The notes below the pieces were generated by a model, which worked only from the letters and a program-made list of their open reading frames with translations, had not been told where the DNA came from and did not search any database. Both the position numbers and the translations under genes were made by a program. Shown here piece after piece: positions 20,061-31,126 of a stretch of DNA of 64,000 nucleotides. This DNA is from Martinezella calliandrae (GTDB taxonomy: Bacteria > Pseudomonadota > Alphaproteobacteria > Rhizobiales > Rhizobiaceae): assembly GCF_030272695.1 (NCBI RefSeq), contig NZ_JARFYN010000013.1:62001-126000 (forward strand), written 5' to 3'. Positions within the stretch are counted from its first letter, which is position 1, and each line of letters begins with the position of its first letter.

Positions 20061-20765
20061 TCAGTAGCGGTCGTCATCATCGTCCGGGGTGGTGGACTTC
20101 AGCGACTTCAGCTTCGCGAAGACGGCGTCGGCGTCGATTTCCTTTTCCTTCTCGTCGTCGCGCTCGTAGCTGAAGCCGAGCTTCTCGGTCTCCTGCGCCG
20201 GCTGCAGTGTTGCGCCGAGTTCGGCGGCGGTCGGCAGCGGACGACCCTTGGCAGCCTTTTCCACTTCCATGTCGAGGTCGATCTGGCTGCAGAGGCCGAG
20301 CGTCACCGGATCCATCGGCGTCAGGTTCGTTGAGTTCCAGTGTGTCCGATCGCGAATCTGTTCGATGGTCGACTTGGTGGTGCCGACGAGGCGGGAAATC
20401 TGGGCGTCCTTCAGTTCCGGATGGTTGCGTACGAGCCAGAGAATGGCATTCGGCCGATCCTGGCGCTTGGAGACCGGCGTGTAACGCGGGCCGCGGCGCT
20501 TGGATTCCGGTACGCGAACCTTTGGCTCTGAAATCTTCAACTTGTGGTTCGGATTGGCTTCGGCACGCGCGATTTCGTCGCGCGAAAGCTGGCCGGTGGC
20601 GATTGGGTCGAGGCCCTTAATGCCCTGGGCCGCTTCGCCATCGGCAATGGCCTTGACTTCGAGCGGATGCAGCTTGCAGAACTGCGCAATCTGGTCGAAC
20701 GACAAGGCTGTATTGTCGACAAGCCAAATGGCGGTTGCCTTCGGCATGAGCAATTGTTGAGCCAT
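20061..20765 (-). CDS. trcR: TrcR-type cell-cycle regulator (DUF1013)
   Basis: This 234-residue protein matches the DUF1013 family, annotated in alphaproteobacteria as the cell-cycle transcriptional regulator TrcR. It begins MAQQLLMPKATAIWLVDNTA, continues SFDQIAQFCKLHPLEVKAIADGEAAQG (helix-turn-helix-like), has the RRGPRYTPVSKRQDRPNAI central block, a second helical segment DAQISRLVGTTKSTIEQIRDR, and an acidic C-terminal tail. The start at 20765 is preceded by AGAAGGA. It is divergent from acs across 221 bases. Its presence near the origin fits a cell-cycle link, but direct DNA binding by this protein is an inference from family annotation. Confidence 0.85.
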   Translation of the reverse strand: MAQQLLMPKATAIWLVDNTALSFDQIAQFCKLHPLEVKAIADGEAAQGIKGLDPIATGQLSRDEIARAEANPNHKLKISEPKVRVPESKRRGPRYTPVSKRQDRPNAILWLVRNHPELKDAQISRLVGTTKSTIEQIRDRTHWNSTNLTPMDPVTLGLCSQIDLDMEVEKAAKGRPLPTAAELGATLQPAQETEKLGFSYERDDEKEKEIDADAVFAKLKSLKSTTPDDDDDRY

Positions 20766-20986
20766 GGATATAGTCCTTCTGTCAGTCCGCGCCGGTGTCG
20801 CGGTCCGGGGTGTAATACCACATTGTCCGGGAAATATGGCCCTATATAACCGCAGTGTTGCGGAATTGCAATTCTTTGCGGATGAAATGCGCTTTGTCCA
20901 ATTGCTGTCGTAACTTGAGCTGCTATTGATTGCGTGGAATGAGCGCCATAATCTCGAAAGAGAGGGCAAAGATTGAGGAGGAAACC

Positions 20987-22945
<1,959 letters not shown>

Positions 22946-22990
22946 TCGAAGTTTATCTTGCTCCTGGCGGGCGGGATACAGTTTCTTAGG

Positions 22991-23026
22991 AATTGGGCGA
23001 GGGCTAATCTTCGCCTAATTTCTTTA
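22991..23026 (+). terminator. Intrinsic terminator of acs
   Basis: AATTGGGCGAGG pairs with CTTCGCCTAATT using two G-U pairs, followed by TTTCTTTATT. It lies 45 bases after the acs stop. The remainder of the gap to 23194 shows no gene or RNA I recognise. Confidence 0.75.
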
Positions 23027-23194
23027 TTGTCTTCCGGAAGCAATTAAAAAGACGACTGCTATGCGGGCGAATTGGTCGAGTGGGCCCTCGCTCCAAGCCA
23101 CCGCGTCTCGGAAGATCTCCGGCTCTGCCGGGGTAGTTCAATGCGTATTCGCAGCAGCACATTCAGGACCGTGAACGACTTTCTGAAGCCGATC

Positions 23195-23413
23195 TCAAAA
23201 ATCGATCGCACGCCCATTGATTTCCCAATCGCCGAAGCGTGAAGGCTCAGCGCCACCGCGTCCGCCGGTTTCGGGGGGGAGCTCGGGTTGGGCCCGCACT
23301 TTACGGCGCTCTTCGGCCTCGGCTAGCGCTCGCTTGGCGGCCGGCGAGAGCGGCTTGCGAGGCGCCTCGCTGGCGTCGATGTCGTTTTTATTGTCGTTAT
23401 CTGCAATCTGCAT
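23195..23413 (-). CDS. DUF1674 protein, succinate dehydrogenase assembly factor 4 family
   Basis: This 72-residue protein ends RFGDWEINGRAIDF, the diagnostic DUF1674/SDHAF4 motif; the mitochondrial homologue (Sdh8/SDHAF4) binds flavinylated SdhA and guards it before complex II assembly. The N-terminal half is basic and low-complexity (KPLSPAAKRALAEAEERRK), as usual in the family. It stands alone, tail-to-tail with acs and divergent from htpX across 108 bases. The assembly role in bacteria is taken from the eukaryotic family. Confidence 0.85.
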   Translation of the reverse strand: MQIADNDNKNDIDASEAPRKPLSPAAKRALAEAEERRKVRAQPELPPETGGRGGAEPSRFGDWEINGRAIDF

Positions 23414-23521
23414 GGCGTGATGCGGCCTAGAGCTGTTGAAATAGGCGGGTGAATAGCCAAATCATAGTGCGTCCGGCCGCAAAGAAAAAGGTTCGGACCG
23501 ACGATGTGATGGAGACATCAG

Positions 23522-24511
23522 ATGAACCTCATGCGCACAGCCATGTTGCTTGCCTTCATGACGGCCCTGTTTATGGGCGTCGGCTATTTGATCGGTGGTC
23601 AAGCGGGCATGATGATAGCGCTTGTCGCTGCAGCCGGCATGAATTTCTTTTCCTATTGGAATTCCGACCGCATGGTGCTCTCCACCTATCACGCGCAGGA
23701 GGTGGGAGAGCGCAGCGCACCGGAATTCTATCGGATCATCCGCGATCTCGCGCGGAATGCGGGTCTTCCGATGCCGAAGGTCTATCTCTATGACAGTCCG
23801 CAGCCGAATGCCTTCGCCACCGGCCGAAATCCCGAAAATGCCGCTGTTGCTGCCTCGACCGGCCTGCTCAACGCTCTGACGCCAGAGGAAGTGGCTGGCG
23901 TGATGGCGCATGAGCTGGCGCATGTACAGAACCGCGATACGCTGACGATGACGATCACGGCGACACTCGCCGGCGCCATTTCCATGCTCGGCAATTTCGC
24001 CTTCTTCTTCGGTGGTCGCCGCGACAGCAACAATCCTCTTGGTGTTGTCGGCGTGCTGGTGGCGATGATCGTCGCGCCTCTCGCGGCCATGCTGGTGCAG
24101 ATGGCGATCAGCCGCACGCGTGAATATTCTGCCGACCGCCGCGGCGCGGAAATCTGCGGCAATCCCCTTTGGCTTGCCTCGGCGCTCGGCAAGATCGCCC
24201 GAGGGGCGGAGTATATTCCGAATGAAGAGGCCGAAGCTCATCCGGCGACAGCACACATGTTCATCATCAATCCGCTTTCCGGTGCCCGCATGGACAACCT
24301 GTTCTCCACGCATCCGGACACGGAAAACCGCATCGCCGCGCTCCATGAGATGGCGCGCTACGGCAGTGGTGCTGCAGGCACTGCGGTGAATACGCCGCCC
24401 GACTTTGGCTCGACGGCACCGAATTTGACTGCTAATCCGGTGCGCAAATCGCGCTCCGTACCGAATACGGGCCGCGGTGGTTCACAACCGCCGAAGGGAC
24501 CCTGGTCTTGA
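23522..24511 (+). CDS. htpX: Membrane zinc metalloprotease HtpX
   Basis: HtpX is an inner-membrane M48 protease that degrades misfolded membrane proteins alongside FtsH. The 329-residue protein has two N-terminal membrane segments (residues 6-22 and 27-45), the HELAH zinc site at 130-134, two further membrane segments around 145-195, and the third ligand E201 in [11 protein letters not shown]. The C-terminal tail is low-complexity. Its TGA overlaps the TTG start of the following rRNA methyltransferase, so the two are translationally linked. Confidence 0.95.
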   Translation: MNLMRTAMLLAFMTALFMGVGYLIGGQAGMMIALVAAAGMNFFSYWNSDRMVLSTYHAQEVGERSAPEFYRIIRDLARNAGLPMPKVYLYDSPQPNAFATGRNPENAAVAASTGLLNALTPEEVAGVMAHELAHVQNRDTLTMTITATLAGAISMLGNFAFFFGGRRDSNNPLGVVGVLVAMIVAPLAAMLVQMAISRTREYSADRRGAEICGNPLWLASALGKIARGAEYIPNEEAEAHPATAHMFIINPLSGARMDNLFSTHPDTENRIAALHEMARYGSGAAGTAVNTPPDFGSTAPNLTANPVRKSRSVPNTGRGGSQPPKGPWS

Positions 24512-25914
24512 ATCCCAACAATAAGAAACCTTTCAACAAAGACGGAAGACAATCGCGAAATCGCTCACCGCAGCATCGGCCGCATGAGTCGGCGCCACCC
24601 AAGCCCGGACTTGCCGCGCGCGCCGCCGCGACGAAAATCCTGGCGGCCGTGATTGACCGCAAGACGCCGCTTGACGGGATGCTGGACGCCGAAGGCGGCA
24701 ATCCTGCCTATAAGGCGCTTGGCGAAAGCGACCGTGCGCTTGTGCGTGCCATTCTGAACTCGGCGCTGCGCCATTTGCCGCGCATCGAGACGGCGATCGC
24801 GTCGCTCTTGGATTCGCCGCTACCGGAAGGTGCCCGCGCTCTGCATCATGTGTTGGTGGTAGGTGCCGCGCAGATGCTCTATCTCGACGTGCCGGATCAT
24901 TCCGCCGTCGATCTCGCCGTCGAGCAGGCCAACCAGGACCCGCGCAACCGCCGCTTCGCGAAGCTGGTCAACGCGATTCTCAGGCGAATCGGGCGGGAGA
25001 AGCAGGAAATTCTGGCCCAGGTCGCCACCGTGCCGGCCATGCCGGTCTGGTTCCTGACGCGTCTCGAAGCTGCCTATGGCTCTGACGCCGCGCTGAGGAT
25101 TTCCAACACGCAATTGGAGCCGGCGGCGATCGACATCACGGTGAAATCCGATGCTGAAGGATGGGCTAAGCGCTTGAATGGCGTCGTGTTACCGACCGGC
25201 GGCGTGCGGCTTGCCGCTTTCGAGGGCTCGATTCCCTCGCTCGATGGATTTAACGAGGGCGAATGGTGGGTCCAAGATGCCGCCGCCAGCATCCCGGCGA
25301 AACTGTTCGGTTCGCTTGCCGGCAGCAAAGTGGTGGATCTCTGCGCCGCGCCCGGCGGCAAGACCGCCCAGCTCATCGTAGCCGGCGGCAGGGTGACCGC
25401 GCTCGACCAATCCGCCAATCGCCTCAAGCGGCTCTCCACCAATCTGGCACGGCTCGGGCTGGAAGCCGAAACCGTCGCCGGCGATATGGCCAAGTTCCAG
25501 CCCGAGGATCTCTTCGACGCCGCTCTTCTCGATGCTCCCTGCTCGTCGACGGGTACGACCCGTCGTCATCCCGATGTGCTCTGGACCAAGGGGCCGGAGG
25601 ACATCGCTAAGCTTGCGGGACTGCAGGAGCGCCTGCTTCGCCATGCGCTGACCTTGGTCAGGCCTGGCGGGCTCGTGGTCTTCTCCAACTGTTCGCTCGA
25701 TCCGGAAGAAGGTGAGGATCTTGTCGCGCGTGTTCTGGCGGAGACGGACATGGCCGAGCGCGTGCCGATCAAGCCCGAGGATTGGCCGGGTCTCGAGGCT
25801 GCAATCTCACGCCTCGGCGCCTTCCGCACCACGCCTGACATGCTGCCGCTCTCCGGCGGTTTTGCTTCCGGGCTGGATGGATTCTTCGCCGTGGTGCTCC
25901 GCCGCACGCGATAG
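24508..25914 (+). CDS. rsmB: RsmB/NOP family 16S rRNA cytosine-C5 methyltransferase
   Basis: The enzyme methylates a cytosine of rRNA at C5 with SAM. The protein has a basic N-terminal tail, a NusB-like domain (about residues 35-170, [20 protein letters not shown]) and a Rossmann methyltransferase domain. SAM binding is shown by [16 protein letters not shown], and the two catalytic cysteines by DAPCSSTGT (C345) and [12 protein letters not shown] (C395). The start is a TTG at 24508 overlapping the htpX stop (TTGA), preceded by GAAGGGACC; no ATG lies nearby. The NusB-fused layout is that of RsmB (C967), but exact target specificity is inferred. Confidence 0.9.
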   Translation: MNPNNKKPFNKDGRQSRNRSPQHRPHESAPPKPGLAARAAATKILAAVIDRKTPLDGMLDAEGGNPAYKALGESDRALVRAILNSALRHLPRIETAIASLLDSPLPEGARALHHVLVVGAAQMLYLDVPDHSAVDLAVEQANQDPRNRRFAKLVNAILRRIGREKQEILAQVATVPAMPVWFLTRLEAAYGSDAALRISNTQLEPAAIDITVKSDAEGWAKRLNGVVLPTGGVRLAAFEGSIPSLDGFNEGEWWVQDAAASIPAKLFGSLAGSKVVDLCAAPGGKTAQLIVAGGRVTALDQSANRLKRLSTNLARLGLEAETVAGDMAKFQPEDLFDAALLDAPCSSTGTTRRHPDVLWTKGPEDIAKLAGLQERLLRHALTLVRPGGLVVFSNCSLDPEEGEDLVARVLAETDMAERVPIKPEDWPGLEAAISRLGAFRTTPDMLPLSGGFASGLDGFFAVVLRRTR

Positions 25915-26033
25915 CGGCGAACCTCTCTCAAGTGCTTACGCTCGACTCGACCAAAAATAGGGCACAATGTCCTCATTTGGCATATTCCTAACCTCTTCTT
26001 AACCACAGAGATAGAGAGTAAGCATAAGCAAAC

Positions 26034-27719
26034 ATGCAGGTTTTCCGGCAGGGTTCGGTGAGTTTACACATGCGGGAAGCATGGCGGCGAATGTCGCGCC
26101 GCACGGCGTTGGCGCGATTGCGTCTTACCCGCCACACGATGCGTGTGCCGGAACGGTTGATCGTGGCTCCGACGGACCTGCGCAGCATCGATCCGTTTTT
26201 CGTTGAAGAGCTTTTGAATGGCCGCATCCTGTTGGCGGGCCGGGTGCTGGAAACGCAGGGCAAATCACCTTTCGCCTTGGAGCTGCCGTCGCAGGCCTTT
26301 GCCGCCCGGCTGCACAGTTTCCGCTGGCTACGGCATTTGCGGGCAGAAAAGAGCGATCAGGCTGCTGCGATGGCGCGATCCATTCTCAACGATTGGATGG
26401 CCGTCCATGGCTACCGATTGCGGGGCGTCGCCTGGGCGGCTGATACTGCCGCCCAACGGCTAATTGCCTGGCTTTCGCATTCGCCCGTGGTCCTGCAGGG
26501 GACGGATGGCGGTTTTTATCGCCGTTTCATGCGTATGCTGGCCTTCCATGTCCGTTATCTCCGTCGCGTGGCGGCAACGACACGGGACGGCGAAACACGG
26601 TTTAGGGTGCGGATTGCGCTCGCCCTGTCCTCTGTCGCTATGCCGAACGGCGCCTCAACACTGAAGCGCGCCGGCCAAGCGCTCGACCGGGAAATCGACC
26701 GGCAGATCCTCCAGGATGGTGGGCATATTTCGCGCAATCCGCGTGTGGCGCTGGAACTGCTGCTCGATCTGCTGCCGCTGCGCCAGACCTATGTCAATCT
26801 TGGCCATGATGCACCGACACGGCTGATCCCAGGCATCGATCGCATGTATCCGGCCCTGCGCTTCTTCCGGCATCAGGATGGCGACCTGGCGCTGTTCAAT
26901 GGCGCGACCTCGACGCTCGCCAACGAGCTGATGTCGGTGCTGCGTTATGACGAAACGGCCGGCCAGGTGTTCAAGGCGCTTCCGCATACCAAATATCATA
27001 GGCTGGCGGCTGGACAGGCCGTGGTCATCGTCGATACCGGGGCGCCTGCTTCGGCGGACCTCAGCCGTACGGCGCATGCCGGCTGCCTGTCCTTCGAAAT
27101 GTCTTCGGGCAAATCCCGCTTCATCGTCAATTCCGGTTCGCCTAATTTTGCGGGTGACCGCTACGTCCAGGCGGCCCGTGCCACGGCGGCGCATTCGACC
27201 GTGACGCTCGACGACACGTCGTCGAGCCTGTTTTCCAAGTCGAAAACGCTCGGCCCGGTGATGGTTAGCGGCGTCAAGAAAGTCATCGTTGAGCGCGCCG
27301 AAACTGAAGATGGCCGCGATTACGTCCGCGCCGTGCATGACGGCTATCTCTCGACCTTCGGTTATGCCCATGAGCGCGAGCTGAGCCTGAATGCCAGCGG
27401 CACCATTCTTGCCGGCCGCGACCGCTTTTTCGTTCCGGAGGGCAAGAAATCACTGCTGAAGAGCGATGGCGGCCTGGCCTCTGCACGGTTTCACATCCAT
27501 CCTTCTATCAGCCTTCTGCAGACCGAGACCGACTCCGCCTTGCTGATCGCTCCGGACGGTGAGACCTGGGTATTCTCCTCGCCGGGCAACGAGGTGTTGG
27601 TGGCAGAGGATATCTTTTTTGCCGATGCTTCCGGCATGCGTTCTTCTGACCAGCTCGAGATCGTTTTCCCGATCGCCGAAAAGGCGGAAATCCGGTGGTT
27701 TTTATCCTATCGGCCATAG
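26034..27719 (+). CDS. Heparinase II/III-like protein
   Basis: The 561-residue protein has an all-alpha toroid N-terminal half (residues 90-300, with DWMAVHGYRLRGVAWAADT and RFMRMLAFHVRYLRRVA) and a beta-rich C-terminal half containing SADLSRTAHAGCLSFEMSSG and AAHSTVTLDDTSSS, the pattern of heparinase II/III-family lyases. No N-terminal signal peptide is obvious; the first 40 residues are strongly basic. The natural substrate is unknown, and in rhizobia this gene regularly sits just upstream of purH, as here, with a 90-base gap. The ATG at 26034 has a weak ribosome site; another ATG at 26070 is possible. Confidence 0.85.
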   Translation: MQVFRQGSVSLHMREAWRRMSRRTALARLRLTRHTMRVPERLIVAPTDLRSIDPFFVEELLNGRILLAGRVLETQGKSPFALELPSQAFAARLHSFRWLRHLRAEKSDQAAAMARSILNDWMAVHGYRLRGVAWAADTAAQRLIAWLSHSPVVLQGTDGGFYRRFMRMLAFHVRYLRRVAATTRDGETRFRVRIALALSSVAMPNGASTLKRAGQALDREIDRQILQDGGHISRNPRVALELLLDLLPLRQTYVNLGHDAPTRLIPGIDRMYPALRFFRHQDGDLALFNGATSTLANELMSVLRYDETAGQVFKALPHTKYHRLAAGQAVVIVDTGAPASADLSRTAHAGCLSFEMSSGKSRFIVNSGSPNFAGDRYVQAARATAAHSTVTLDDTSSSLFSKSKTLGPVMVSGVKKVIVERAETEDGRDYVRAVHDGYLSTFGYAHERELSLNASGTILAGRDRFFVPEGKKSLLKSDGGLASARFHIHPSISLLQTETDSALLIAPDGETWVFSSPGNEVLVAEDIFFADASGMRSSDQLEIVFPIAEKAEIRWFLSYRP

Positions 27720-27746
27720 GCTAAGTGCCTAAGCTGTGTTAACGGG

Positions 27747-27764
27747 GCGGGCATATTGTCCCGC
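27747..27764 (+). other. Short GC hairpin in the purH leader
   Basis: GCGGG pairs with CCCGC around an 8-base loop, 46 bases before the purH start. There is no T tract, and I could not fit the ZTP riboswitch consensus that precedes purH in some bacteria. It is a structure without an assigned role. Confidence 0.3.
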
Positions 27765-27809
27765 GCCGCTGTTGCCGGACATCTCCTCACGCTAGAATGG
27801 AGAAAGCCC

Positions 27810-29426
27810 ATGGCCGTCGTTTCCAAAAAAATCCCAGCCCCCGACAAAGTGAAGGTCAAGACCGCGCTTCTGTCCGTGTCCGACAAGACCGGCATCGTCG
27901 AGCTCGCCCGGGCGCTCAGCGAAAAGGGTGTGCGGCTCTTGTCGACGGGCGGCACACACAAGACCATCGCGGCCGCTGGCCTTACCGTAACCGATGTGTC
28001 CGACGTGACGGGCTTTCCGGAGATCATGGACGGCCGCGTCAAGACGCTGCATCCGAAAGTCCACGGCGGCCTGCTCGCCATCCGAGATGACGCCGAGCAT
28101 CAGGCGGCGATGAAGGAGCACGGCATCGAGGGTATCGACCTCGTCGTCATCAATCTTTATCCGTTCGAAGACGTGCGAAAGGCCGGTGGAGACTATCCGA
28201 CGACGGTCGAGAATATCGACATCGGCGGCCCCGCGATGATCCGCGCTTCGGCCAAGAACCACGCCTATGTCACGATCCTCACTGATCCGGCCGATTATCC
28301 CCAGCTCCTGGAACAGCTTTCGGCCGACGCCGGCCAGACCGCTTATGCCTTCCGCCAGCGCTTGGCCGCCAAGGCTTTCGCTCGCACCGCGGCCTATGAC
28401 GCGATGATCTCCAACTGGTTCGCCGAGGCGCTGGACATCGCGACACCGCGCCACCGCGTCATCGGTGGCGTCCTGCACGAGGAAATGCGTTACGGCGAAA
28501 ACCCGCATCAGAAGGCGGCATTCTACTTCACCGGCGAACATCGGCCGGGTGTGTCGACCGCGACGCTGATCCAAGGCAAGCAGCTCTCTTACAACAACAT
28601 CAACGATACTGATGCGGCCTATGAGCTCGTTGCCGAGTTCCTGCCGCAAAAGGGTCCCGCATGTGCGATCATCAAGCATGCCAACCCTTGCGGCGTCGCC
28701 ACCGGCCCGAGCCTGGTCGAGGCCTACAAGCGGGCTCTGGCCTGCGACCCGGTCTCGGCTTTCGGTGGCATCATTGCCCTGAATAGCCTGCTCGATGCGG
28801 AAACCGCGGAGGAGATCGTCAAACTTTTCACCGAGGTCATCATCGCGCCGGAGGTCAGCGAAGAAGCCAAGGCGATCATCGCCCGCAAGCCGAACCTTCG
28901 CCTGCTTTCGGTCGGCGCCCTGCCCGATCCGCGCGCAGCCGGCCTGACCGCCAAAACCGTATCCGGCGGTCTGCTCGTCCAGAACCGCGATAACGCGCTG
29001 GTCGAAGATATGGAGCTCAAGGTGGTTACGAAGCGTGCGCCGACGGCACAGGAGCTGGAGGACATGAAGTTCGCCTTCCGCGTCGCCAAGCACGTGAAAT
29101 CAAATGCTGTCGTCTATGCCAAGGACGGGCAGACAGCCGGTATCGGCGCCGGCCAGATGAGCCGCGTCGATTCCGCCCGTATTGCCGCGTTCAAGGCGGA
29201 AGAAGCTGCCAAGGCCATGGGGCTCGCCGAGCCGCTGACGCGCGGCTCTGCCGTCGCTTCCGAAGCCTTCCTACCGTTTGCCGACGGTCTGCTGTCGGCG
29301 ATTGCAGCAGGTGCGACGGCCGTCATTCAACCGGGCGGTTCGATGCGCGACCAGGAAGTCATCGATGCCGCCAACGAGCACGGTGTTGCGATGGTCTTCA
29401 CGGGCGTGCGCCATTTCCGTCATTGA
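27810..29426 (+). CDS. purH: Bifunctional AICAR formyltransferase / IMP cyclohydrolase
   Basis: PurH performs the last two steps of IMP synthesis. The N-terminal IMP cyclohydrolase (MGS-like) domain shows [27 protein letters not shown] and [13 protein letters not shown]. The C-terminal AICAR transformylase domain shows [36 protein letters not shown] and the C-terminal [17 protein letters not shown]. At 538 residues it is full length. The ATG at 27810 follows TGGAGAAAGCCC; an upstream in-frame start at 27756 has no such site. Confidence 0.96.
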   Translation: MAVVSKKIPAPDKVKVKTALLSVSDKTGIVELARALSEKGVRLLSTGGTHKTIAAAGLTVTDVSDVTGFPEIMDGRVKTLHPKVHGGLLAIRDDAEHQAAMKEHGIEGIDLVVINLYPFEDVRKAGGDYPTTVENIDIGGPAMIRASAKNHAYVTILTDPADYPQLLEQLSADAGQTAYAFRQRLAAKAFARTAAYDAMISNWFAEALDIATPRHRVIGGVLHEEMRYGENPHQKAAFYFTGEHRPGVSTATLIQGKQLSYNNINDTDAAYELVAEFLPQKGPACAIIKHANPCGVATGPSLVEAYKRALACDPVSAFGGIIALNSLLDAETAEEIVKLFTEVIIAPEVSEEAKAIIARKPNLRLLSVGALPDPRAAGLTAKTVSGGLLVQNRDNALVEDMELKVVTKRAPTAQELEDMKFAFRVAKHVKSNAVVYAKDGQTAGIGAGQMSRVDSARIAAFKAEEAAKAMGLAEPLTRGSAVASEAFLPFADGLLSAIAAGATAVIQPGGSMRDQEVIDAANEHGVAMVFTGVRHFRH

Positions 29427-29454
29427 GCTGGCTCCGCCGTCTTTTCGCCCATCC

Positions 29455-29560
29455 TGGTCCTGAGCTTTTCGAAGGACGAGGGTGGCCCCGGATGTAGCCG
29501 CGCGCCCTCGTGGTTCGAAACGGCCCGTCGGGCCTCTCCTCCATGAGGCCTACCTCTCAA
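29455..29560. repeat. Dispersed intergenic mosaic repeat, copy 1 (downstream of purH)
   Basis: The gap holds GAAGGACGAGGGTGGCC (29471-29487), found identically at 46524-46540, and a 31-base block at 29504-29534 (GCCCTCGTGGTTCG then a GGCCC/GGGCC palindrome) that matches the reverse complement of 46615-46645 at 28 of 31 positions. The composition and palindromes resemble the rhizobial intergenic mosaic elements, but I could not compare with a library. Confidence 0.75.
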
Positions 29561-29590
29561 GATATATCCCAAAATCGAAGAAGGGATATC

Positions 29591-30976
29591 CTATTTGACC
29601 TTGTCGGCAGGATAGGGTGTCGGCAACAAAAGCAGCAGCCCGCCGGCGAGGAAGACGATCAGCGTTGCCATGCCGAGGCGAGCAGAGCCGCTCCAAAAGG
29701 TGATCAGGGAGAAAAGCAGGGTCGCCATGAAGCTGGTGGCGCGGCCGGAGAGCGCGTATATGCCGAAATAGCGGCCTGCTTCAGTAAGGCTGACGCTGCG
29801 CGCAAGATAGGAGCGCGAGGAGGCCTGCACGGGGCCGAAGGCGAGGCCGATCAACAGGCCGTAGGCGATATAAGCCTTCTCCGCGGCAGTGCCGAACAGG
29901 CCGCCGGAGCTCACGGTCGAAAGCGGTACGAAGCCGAAGAGTGTGAAGCCCGGTCCGGTGGAAATGATGCCGAGTGCCGCCAGCAGCAGCATGGTCAGAC
30001 TGATGACGACCGTTATCTTGGAACCTAGCCAGCGATCGACATAACCCGCGGCGAAACAGCCGAAAATTGCGACAACATTGAGGATGATGCCGTAAATCCC
30101 GATCTCAATGGTCGCCCAGCCGAACATGCCTGCGGCGAAGGTGCCGCCGAGGATCAGCAAGCCGTTGACGCCGTCCTGGTAGATCATGCGCGCAAGCAGG
30201 AAAAGACTGATGCCCCGGCGGCGCTTCAGTTCGCCGAGCGTCGTTGCGAGCTCGTTCAGGCCGGAGCGAACCGCTGCACCGAATGGCCGGCCGCGGGGAG
30301 CATCCGGCGTGAAGAAAAACATCGGCAGAATGAAGAGAAAATACCAGACGGCGGAAATCGGCCCGGTGATGCGCGCATCTTCGCCTCGAGTGGCGTCGAG
30401 GCCGAATAGCGGTGTGAGGCCGAGGATGGTCTTGCCGGTTTGCGGGTTGCCGGCCAAAAGCGCCACCACGGAGATGAGCACGATCATGCCGCCAAGATAG
30501 CCGAGGCCCCAGGCAGCGTTCGACAACCGGCCGATATCGCTGTTGCCGACGAGGCGCGGCATCATCGAATCGTTGAAAACGATCGAAAATTCTGCCGAGA
30601 TCGAGGCGAGGATCATGAAGATGACGGGATAAATCACCGGCGAGCCAGGTGCGGCGCCCCAAAGGCAGAAGAGGCTGATGATCTTGATGACGGCGAAAAA
30701 GGCGATCCAGGGTTTGCGTGCGCCGGATTGATCGGCAATCGAGCCAAGCACCGGTGACAGGACGGCGATGATTACCGAGGAAATCGTCGCCATGTTGCTC
30801 CAGGTCGTCTGCGCCGCGACGGGATCCGCCGTCAGCCGTGCGACAAAATAGGGGCCAAAGATGAAGGTGGTGACGACTGTAAAGAACGGCTGCGCCGCCC
30901 AGTCGAAGAACATCCATCCCCAGATGCCTCGCGCCGACACTTTCGCGGGCGCATCGTCCCTTATCTCTGTGGCCAC
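29591..30976 (-). CDS. MFS transporter, UMF1/Atg22-like family
   Basis: About 12 membrane segments span this roughly 460-residue protein, with a short cytosolic N-terminus and an intracellular loop near the middle (PRGRPFGAAVRSGLNELATTL). The N-terminal GWMFFDWAAQPFFTVVTTFIFGPYF and SIADQSGARKPWIAFF are typical of the UMF1 (vacuole-effluxer-like) branch of the major facilitator superfamily; in fungi Atg22 exports amino acids from the vacuole, but bacterial substrates are not established. I place the start at the GTG at 30976, five bases from AGGA; a TTG one codon upstream is too close to it. Flanked by different repeats on both sides. Confidence 0.85.
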   Translation of the reverse strand: MATEIRDDAPAKVSARGIWGWMFFDWAAQPFFTVVTTFIFGPYFVARLTADPVAAQTTWSNMATISSVIIAVLSPVLGSIADQSGARKPWIAFFAVIKIISLFCLWGAAPGSPVIYPVIFMILASISAEFSIVFNDSMMPRLVGNSDIGRLSNAAWGLGYLGGMIVLISVVALLAGNPQTGKTILGLTPLFGLDATRGEDARITGPISAVWYFLFILPMFFFTPDAPRGRPFGAAVRSGLNELATTLGELKRRRGISLFLLARMIYQDGVNGLLILGGTFAAGMFGWATIEIGIYGIILNVVAIFGCFAAGYVDRWLGSKITVVISLTMLLLAALGIISTGPGFTLFGFVPLSTVSSGGLFGTAAEKAYIAYGLLIGLAFGPVQASSRSYLARSVSLTEAGRYFGIYALSGRATSFMATLLFSLITFWSGSARLGMATLIVFLAGGLLLLLPTPYPADKVK

Positions 30977-31009
30977 CAAATTCCTGCCCCTGATCCTATA
31001 GCGCGTCTA

Positions 31010-31108
31010 GAGCTGTTCAGCGTTTCATGGAATCGCTTTGTCGCTCTATCCCTTTGTTTTTACTCATTCCAGGAAAACCGGTTCGAACTTGTCCTGGAAT
31101 TGCTCTGT
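31010..31108 (-). repeat. Dispersed intergenic repeat family 2, copy 1 (minus orientation)
   Basis: Read on the minus strand, this segment has GAGCAATTCCAGGACAAG, then CCGGTTTTCC, then GTAAAAACAAAGGGATAGAG. The same order of modules occurs on the plus strand at 57755-57860. It fills the gap between the MFS gene and gdh and resembles a repeat common in rhizobial genomes. Confidence 0.75.
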
Positions 31109-31126
31109 TGAGCCGGGCGGACTGTC

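Noticed and set aside
27720-27809. ZTP (pfl) riboswitch upstream of purH
   Set aside because: Only one short hairpin is present and I could not place the conserved pseudoknot sequences; a covariance-model search would settle it.
27792-29093. 433-codon open frame antisense to purH
   Set aside because: Shadow of purH codon usage; no domain or ribosome site of its own.
29089-29104. AAGCACGTGAAATC in purH as parS
   Set aside because: Only one half resembles the site; the left arm is wrong at most positions.
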